Source of the DNA: CAZXVU01 sp964644465
Lineage (GTDB): Bacteria > Chlamydiota > Chlamydiia > Chlamydiales > SM23-39
Length of the DNA stretch: 10,286 nt
Direction: 5' to 3'
Assembly (NCBI GenBank): GCA_964644465.1
Contig: CAZXVU010000072.1
Location: forward strand, 1-10,286
The notes under the pieces were generated by a model. The model did not search any database. It saw only the letters and a program-made list of their open reading frames with translations, and had not been told where the DNA came from. This document shows positions 6,602 through 10,286 of this stretch, piece after piece. Within the stretch, counting starts at the first letter, position 1. Each line of letters begins with the position of its first letter. The position numbers and the translations under genes were made by a program.

Positions 6602-6630
6602 TTGATTGATAAAACAGGATTCGGTAAAAT
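6602..6630 (+). promoter_or_regulatory. Sigma-70-type promoter for tRNA-Val and the translation operon
   Basis: TTGATT at 6602-6607 and TAAAAT at 6625-6630 are separated by 17 bases, the optimal spacing. The predicted start near 6637 gives a leader of about 15 bases before the mature tRNA-Val 5' end. No other promoter-like site or terminator is evident before the ThrRS-like gene, so this promoter may drive the whole downstream operon. A second TATAAA lies at about 6642-6647, closer to the tRNA than a normal -10 should be. Confidence 0.5.
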
Positions 6631-6652
6631 TTTGGAACTTTTATAAACCGAT

Positions 6653-6726
6653 GGGGTGTTAGCTCAGTTGGTTAGAGCGCTACGTTGACATCGTAGAGGT
6701 CAGCTGTTCGAGTCAGCTACATCCCA
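6653..6726 (+). tRNA. tRNA-Val (anticodon GAC)
   Basis: A complete cloverleaf of 74 bases can be folded. The acceptor GGGGTGT pairs with ACATCCC (one G-T pair), with discriminator A at 6726. The D-arm is GCTC...GAGC, the anticodon stem CTACG/CGTAG encloses TTGACAT with anticodon GAC at 6687-6689, and the T-arm AGCTG/CAGCT encloses TTCGAGT. GAC reads GUC and GUU valine codons. The terminal CCA is not encoded (TACT follows), so it must be added by the nucleotidyltransferase. The ThrRS-like gene begins only 18 bases downstream, so RNase P/Z processing would separate the tRNA from an mRNA. Confidence 0.96.
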
Positions 6727-6744
6727 TACTCTTTAAAGTTAAAA

Positions 6745-7959
6745 TTGAATCTAGATACCTATCGCCGGACGGCAGCGGAAATCGCCGCAGCAGCCATTTT
6801 TGAAATCTTTCCCAAGGTGGAACTCCTCGGCGGAGGCGAAACCTCCACAGGATTTGTATACCACGTTCTTTTCCCTCATCCTATCCATAAAGAAACCTTA
6901 GATCTAGTCGAAGAAAGGATGCGGCAGATCATCCGAGAAAAGCGCCCTATCAAGACTCTAGAGATGGTCCCTTTTAGCGCGAGCGAGCTTTTGAAGCGGG
7001 AAGGGCATCACCAAAGAGCGGGGGAATTAGAGGGGGAGGGGTTGGTAGAGTTGATCCAAATTGGTTCTTTTACTGATTTATGCGAAGGGCCCCATCTCAA
7101 AAATACCTCGGAGCTCGGTGCCTTTAAAATCCTTTCTATAGAGCCGATGGAAGAGCAAGTCGTCCGCATCACAGGATGTGTTTATCCCTCAAAACAAGAG
7201 CTGAAAGATTTTTTGAAAAGATTTCGAGATTATTCTGAAATCAATCATTTGAAAATCGGACAAAGGATCGGATTTTGGCTGGTGGTGGAAGAGGGGATAG
7301 TTTGGACAGGCAAAGGGATTAAGGCTCGGGAAAAGCTCATTGAATTTTTTAAGCGCCAACTTTGGCCCAGAGAGATCCAAGAAATTTCTGCTCCCTTGTC
7401 GGCAGCACGGCCTGAACTCTATGCAGCCATAGCAGAAAAGATGAAGAAACTGCCCCTCCATATTGGGGAAATTGGGTGTTGGCCGAATGACTCCTGGGAA
7501 CCTGAATCGGGCCTTTTTGAAAATAGCGAAGAAACACGGATCCAAAAGATTTCTTACTTCCCTCCTGGACAAATTGAAGAGGAAACAATTTCCTCCTTGC
7601 AAACGATCGATAAAACACTTAATATACTGGGCTTTAAATGTTGTATTCGGCTTGCATATCGAAAGCGTAGCGAAAAGAGCTTTCAAAAGTTCCAACGCGT
7701 GCTTGAAAAGCTAAACTGGAAAGCCGAAATTGAACTGCGGGATGGGCCTGCTCAACTCGAATTTCTCATTGAAGATGGCTTGGGCCGATATTGGTCCGCT
7801 CTTCAAATGAAGGGAGAAGATGTGATCGCTATAAACATCTCGGTTGAAAAAATGTTCGCTCTTTTGTTAGAAAAGAACGTCGGAGCGCCAACTTGGATGA
7901 CTCACGAAGAGAAAACGGCCGAGAACGCTCAGCGAAAGAATGAAATGGGTTTACATTGA
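6745..7959 (+). CDS. Threonyl-tRNA synthetase-like protein, truncated and catalytically degenerate
   Basis: The 404-residue product aligns by eye to ThrRS but starts at the editing (SAD) domain and ends just after the catalytic core, so the TGS and anticodon-binding domains are absent; ThrRS is normally about 640 residues. Residues 1-150 match the editing domain. FTDLCEGPHLKNT at 109-121 keeps the Asp111, Cys113 and His117 equivalents, but the HxxxH of the first half is Arg8xxxGlu12. INHLKIGQRIGFW at 166-178 opens the core. The MNCPGH zinc-cysteine segment is missing, motif 2 Arg is lost in GCWPNDSWEPESG at 244-256, and the two zinc histidines are replaced. Motif 3 'SxERF' reads SVEKMF (366-371). 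The frame is nonetheless intact. The start is a TTG with no Shine-Dalgarno, and the stop overlaps infC by 4 bases (TTGA). It could be a repurposed pseudoenzyme or a decaying relic; a true thrS must be elsewhere. Confidence 0.85.
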   Translation: MNLDTYRRTAAEIAAAAIFEIFPKVELLGGGETSTGFVYHVLFPHPIHKETLDLVEERMRQIIREKRPIKTLEMVPFSASELLKREGHHQRAGELEGEGLVELIQIGSFTDLCEGPHLKNTSELGAFKILSIEPMEEQVVRITGCVYPSKQELKDFLKRFRDYSEINHLKIGQRIGFWLVVEEGIVWTGKGIKAREKLIEFFKRQLWPREIQEISAPLSAARPELYAAIAEKMKKLPLHIGEIGCWPNDSWEPESGLFENSEETRIQKISYFPPGQIEEETISSLQTIDKTLNILGFKCCIRLAYRKRSEKSFQKFQRVLEKLNWKAEIELRDGPAQLEFLIEDGLGRYWSALQMKGEDVIAINISVEKMFALLLEKNVGAPTWMTHEEKTAENAQRKNEMGLH

Positions 7960-8543
7960 GAATCAACAGAGAAATACGAGCAGATAAGCTACGCGTCATT
8001 ACAGAAGATGGACAGCAGCTTGGAATATTAACATTTAGAGAAGCATTAGCAAAAGCCGAAGAGATGGGATTGGATCTCGTAGAGATCGCTCCCACCGCCA
8101 AGCCGCCAGTCGCAAAGATCATCGACTACGGCAAGCTGCGATACTATCAGGCGAAAAAAGAGAAAGAGAGCAAAAAAGCTCAAGTAGTGATCAAGGTCAA
8201 AGAAATCAAGCTGAAGCCAAACATCGACACGCATGATTTCGAGACGAAAGCAAAGCACGCCCGCGAGTTCATTCTCAAAGGCAATAAAGTGCGCATTTCC
8301 ATTATGTTCCGCGGCCGTGAAATGCTTCACCTGGACCTCGGCGAAAAAGTTGTTCGAGCGTTTTGCGACAACCTATCGGATATCGCATTAGTGGAAGCGC
8401 CCCCGAAATTAATGGGCCGTACAATGACGACTGTGTTAGCCCCCAGCGGCAAACGGCCAAAACAAACAACGCCTTCAGGTGATTCTGGTAAAGAGTCTAA
8501 AGAGAAGGGTAGTCATAAAATTGGAGAAACTCATCGTGCCTAA
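7956..8543 (+). CDS. infC: Translation initiation factor IF-3
   Basis: IF3 binds the 30S subunit, prevents 50S joining and checks start-codon/initiator-tRNA pairing. The N-domain begins LRINREIRADKLRVI and carries GQQLGI and REALAKAEEMGLDLVEIAP, then PPVAKIIDYGK at 50-60, where the usual Cys of PPVCKIMDYGK is Ala. A lysine-rich linker leads to the C-domain (VKEIKLKPNIDTHDF, RISIMFRGREM at 113-123). A hydrophilic tail of about 30 residues after LAPSGK extends past the usual end. The only plausible start codon is TTG at 7956, because an in-frame stop lies at 7941-7943; a non-AUG start is the hallmark of IF3 autoregulation in E. coli (AUU). The TTG overlaps the upstream stop as TTGA, which implies coupling. 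The last 8 bases overlap rpmI. Confidence 0.96.
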   Translation: MRINREIRADKLRVITEDGQQLGILTFREALAKAEEMGLDLVEIAPTAKPPVAKIIDYGKLRYYQAKKEKESKKAQVVIKVKEIKLKPNIDTHDFETKAKHAREFILKGNKVRISIMFRGREMLHLDLGEKVVRAFCDNLSDIALVEAPPKLMGRTMTTVLAPSGKRPKQTTPSGDSGKESKEKGSHKIGETHRA

Positions 8544-8730
8544 AATGAAAACACGAAAGGCTATGAAAGCCCGATTCAAGGTAACCGGACGCGGCAAATT
8601 GAAGCGCACACGTCCCGGACGCCGCCATATTTTAACCAAAAAAAGCTCCAATCGCAAACGACATTTGGCGAAGTCCCGATTAGTCGACGAGGGGCAAGTA
8701 AAAATGTATAAAATCATGATAGGAGCCTAG
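8536..8730 (+). CDS. rpmI: 50S ribosomal protein L35 (bL35)
   Basis: bL35 is a small, highly basic protein of the large subunit. Starting at GTG 8536 gives 64 residues, MPKMKTRKAMKARFKVTGRG-type, which is the standard length and the conserved N-terminus (P-K-M-K-T). The family segment RPGRRHILTKKSSNRKRHL follows. GGAG at 8523-8526 lies 9 bases before the GTG. Longer upstream readings in this frame would add a non-conserved stretch and are rejected. The start sits inside the end of infC (8-base overlap), so translation is probably coupled, in keeping with the infC-rpmI-rplT order conserved across bacteria. Confidence 0.97.
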   Translation: MPKMKTRKAMKARFKVTGRGKLKRTRPGRRHILTKKSSNRKRHLAKSRLVDEGQVKMYKIMIGA

Positions 8731-8735
8731 ACCCC

Positions 8736-9095
8736 ATGGTAAGGATTACGAATTCCGTCGCAGCCCGAAGAAGAAGCAAGAAGCTTCTAAAGCGCTGCAA
8801 AGGTTTTTACGGAGACCGAAAAAACCACTTGAAGCTCAGCAAAGACGCTCTCATGTCTGCGTTGGCTTTCAACTACAAACACCGCAAGCTGCGCAAGCGC
8901 GATTTCCGCAGCCTTTGGATCACCCGTATCGGCGTTGCCGCGAAAATCAACGGCATGTCTTATAGCAGATTGATCAACGGCTTGAGCCGGATTGGCTGTG
9001 GATTGAACCGCAAGGTTCTCGCAGAGCTTGCTATCCGCGACCCAGGCGCTTTCACTGCCGTCGTCGGCACTGCGAAGCAAGGCCTCGCGAATTAA
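8736..9095 (+). CDS. rplT: 50S ribosomal protein L20 (bL20)
   Basis: bL20 binds 23S rRNA early and is essential for large-subunit assembly; in E. coli and B. subtilis it also represses its own operon by binding the leader mRNA. The 119 residues are the usual length. The basic N-terminal extension MVRITNSVAARRRSKKLLK and GFYGDRKNHLKLSKDALM at about 23-40 lead into a C-domain with SLWITRIGVAAKINGMSYS and LNRKVLAELAIRDPGAF. AGGAG at 8721-8725 is 10 bases before the ATG, overlapping the end of rpmI, and the gap to rpmI is only 5 bases. I did not identify an L20-binding pseudoknot in the leader. Confidence 0.98.
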   Translation: MVRITNSVAARRRSKKLLKRCKGFYGDRKNHLKLSKDALMSALAFNYKHRKLRKRDFRSLWITRIGVAAKINGMSYSRLINGLSRIGCGLNRKVLAELAIRDPGAFTAVVGTAKQGLAN

Positions 9096-9098
9096 TTT

Positions 9099-9125
9099 TA
9101 GAGAGGGCTTTTGGGGTCCTCTCTA
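9099..9125 (+). terminator. Hairpin between rplT and pheS (terminator or attenuator-like)
   Basis: A perfect 8-base inverted repeat, TAGAGAGG / CCTCTCTA, encloses an 11-base loop and begins 3 bases after the rplT stop. It is followed by only TTTCT rather than a long T run, so it would be a weak or partial terminator. That would reduce, not abolish, read-through into pheS, which starts 19 bases further on. An RNA-stability or processing role is equally possible. Confidence 0.55.
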
Positions 9126-9144
9126 TTTCTAAAGCGGATCCATT

Positions 9145-10194
9145 GTGAATAAGCCTCCACTTTCAGAACAGATCGGCGATCTTCGTTTGGATTTCATCCG
9201 CGAATTGAAGGAAGCCTCCTCTTCAAAAGACCTCGAAAATCTCAAAGTCAAATACCTCGGCAAAAAAGGACCTATACAAGCCTTAATGCTCGAACTCAAA
9301 CATTGCTCAACCGATGAACGGCCTCATTTCGGCAAGCTCATCAATGATCTCAAAGAAGAGCTTGTTTCTCATTGCGATCACAGTTTAGCCCGACTCAAGA
9401 ACCAAGAACAGAATGAACGCCTCAAAGAAGAATGGCTCGACGCCACACTTCCCGGCAGACGCGAATTTCAAGGCAGGGTCCACCCCATCATCCAGACCCT
9501 CGACCGTATCGTCGACATCCTCATTGGCATGGGATTTTCTGTACAGCTTGGCCCTGATGTCGATACAGACTATTATAATTTCGAAGGGCTCAACTTTGCC
9601 AAGGACCATCCTGCCCGCGACATGCAGGACACCTTTTATCTAAAGCCTTCTTTTGGAGAACCTCTTCTTCTCCGCACACACACCAGCAACGTGCAAGTCC
9701 ATGCAATGGAGAAACACACACCGCCTATCCGCGTCATTGCGCCTGGACGCTGCTTCCGCAATGAAGATATCTCTGCCCGCTCCCATGTTTTCTTCCATCA
9801 GATCGAAGGATTCTACATCGATAAAAACGTAACCTTCGCCGATCTCTTTGCTACGATGGATGAATTCCTCTCCAAACTTTTTGGAGAGCGCGTTGAAACC
9901 CGTTTCCGCCCCTCGTACTTTCCGTTTGTTGAGCCAGGCGTTGAAGTCGATGTGCGCTGCATCAGCTGCAAAGGCAGCGGCTGCCGCATCTGCAAGCACA
10001 CAGGATGGCTGGAGATCCTCGGAGCCGGCATGGTCCATCCGAATGTACTCCGCAAGGGCAATATCGATCCTGAGCTCTATTCAGGCTATGCCTGGGGCAT
10101 GGGAATCGACAGACTCGCGATTACACTATTTGGAATTCCCGATATTCGCTTCTTCACGCAAAACGATCTTCGTTTTTTGGAACAATTCCCTTGA
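9145..10194 (+). CDS. pheS: Phenylalanyl-tRNA synthetase alpha subunit
   Basis: PheS is the catalytic subunit of the alpha2-beta2 class II synthetase that charges tRNA-Phe. The 349 residues are normal length (E. coli about 327, Chlamydia about 340). An N-terminal coiled-coil arm (about 1-90) is followed by LPGRREFQGRVHPI at 103-116 and motif 1 around GFSVQLGPDVDTDYYNFEGL. Motif 2 is GRCFRNEDISARSHVFFHQIEGF and motif 3 is WGMGIDRLAITLFGIPDIR. The bacterial insertion with paired cysteines, CISCKGSGCRICKHTGW, is present. The start is GTG at 9145, preceded by a weak AGCGGA. No pheT follows: the gene ends 42 bases before a tRNA, whereas most bacteria have pheST together. A separate pheT matches what I recall of Chlamydia. 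Confidence 0.97.
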   Translation: MNKPPLSEQIGDLRLDFIRELKEASSSKDLENLKVKYLGKKGPIQALMLELKHCSTDERPHFGKLINDLKEELVSHCDHSLARLKNQEQNERLKEEWLDATLPGRREFQGRVHPIIQTLDRIVDILIGMGFSVQLGPDVDTDYYNFEGLNFAKDHPARDMQDTFYLKPSFGEPLLLRTHTSNVQVHAMEKHTPPIRVIAPGRCFRNEDISARSHVFFHQIEGFYIDKNVTFADLFATMDEFLSKLFGERVETRFRPSYFPFVEPGVEVDVRCISCKGSGCRICKHTGWLEILGAGMVHPNVLRKGNIDPELYSGYAWGMGIDRLAITLFGIPDIRFFTQNDLRFLEQFP

Positions 10195-10236
10195 AAGAAG
10201 AGGCCTAACCATTTAAGATCTAAACATCATTTTTAC

Positions 10237-10286
10237 GGAAGAGTGGCAGAGTGGCCGATTGCACCTGTCTTGAAAACAGGAGGCCC
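10237..10286 (+). tRNA. tRNA-Ser (anticodon UGA), 3' end outside the window
   Basis: The 5' half of a type II (serine) tRNA is visible. It has acceptor strand GGAAGAG, a D-arm beginning TGGCAGAGTGGCCGA, and anticodon stem CCTGT/ACAGG enclosing CTTGAAA with anticodon TGA at 10271-10273. The long variable arm starts with AGGCCC and is cut at the last base of the window, so the T-arm and acceptor 3' strand cannot be checked. UGA reads UCA and related serine codons. Confidence 0.9.

Noticed and set aside
6727..6744. Terminator after tRNA-Val
   Set aside because: The 18 bases hold no inverted repeat or T tract; they look like a simple linker to the next gene.
7189..7695. Antisense open frames over the ThrRS-like gene
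   Set aside because: The sense frame aligns with ThrRS over its length; the antisense products show no family features.
8479..8535. N-terminal extension of L35 upstream of the GTG at 8536
   Set aside because: The added residues are not part of the conserved L35 N-terminus, and GGAG at 8523-8526 fits the GTG start.
1..10286. CRISPR array, insertion sequence, integrase, toxin-antitoxin or defence genes
   Set aside because: No regularly spaced repeats, terminal inverted repeats or matching protein motifs were seen on either strand.

Overview
This window is a housekeeping stretch of a bacterial chromosome. It most likely comes from a member of the phylum Chlamydiae outside the genus Chlamydia (an environmental or amoeba-associated lineage). 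Three things point that way. First, nusB, murB, a YtqB-type methylase and infC-rpmI-rplT-pheS occur together; as I recall, they also cluster in Chlamydia. Second, pheS is not followed by pheT within the window. Third, there is a large, aromatic-rich, MOMP/Lpg1974-like outer-membrane barrel. The phylum call is inference; no database search was possible. A run of exactly 100 N (1452-1551) shows this is a draft scaffold or metagenome bin.

Layout. Positions 1-2518 hold a tight plus-strand operon: nusB, murB, a small membrane protein interrupted by the gap, and a PHP-family phosphoesterase resembling RNase AM. All of these overlap by a few to 35 bases. A minus-strand tRNA methyltransferase of the YtqB/MnmM family (2472-3071) converges on the PHP gene with overlapping 3' ends and diverges from nadB (3108-4658) across only 36 bases. 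A MOMP-like porin gene follows nadB. On the minus strand, overlapping the porin's 3' end, is a class I methyltransferase that carries a signal peptide.

The right third is a translation operon. A good promoter precedes tRNA-Val(GAC). Then come a degenerate threonyl-tRNA synthetase-like protein, infC (TTG start), rpmI, rplT, a hairpin, and pheS. A tRNA-Ser(UGA) gene is cut by the window end. The order thrS-infC-rpmI-rplT-pheS is classical in other bacteria, but here the thrS slot holds a 404-residue protein. It lacks the TGS and anticodon-binding domains and has lost the aminoacylation motifs, the zinc ligands and the editing HxxxH.

How the parts relate: the genes serve transcription antitermination and RNA turnover (NusB, PHP/RNase AM-like), cell-wall precursor synthesis (MurB), tRNA modification (YtqB/MnmM), NAD synthesis (NadB) and translation initiation and ribosome assembly (IF3, L35, L20, PheS). 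I see no CRISPR array, insertion sequence or phage gene. The most interesting items are the ThrRS-derived pseudoenzyme in the infC operon, the exported methyltransferase and the isolated nadB.
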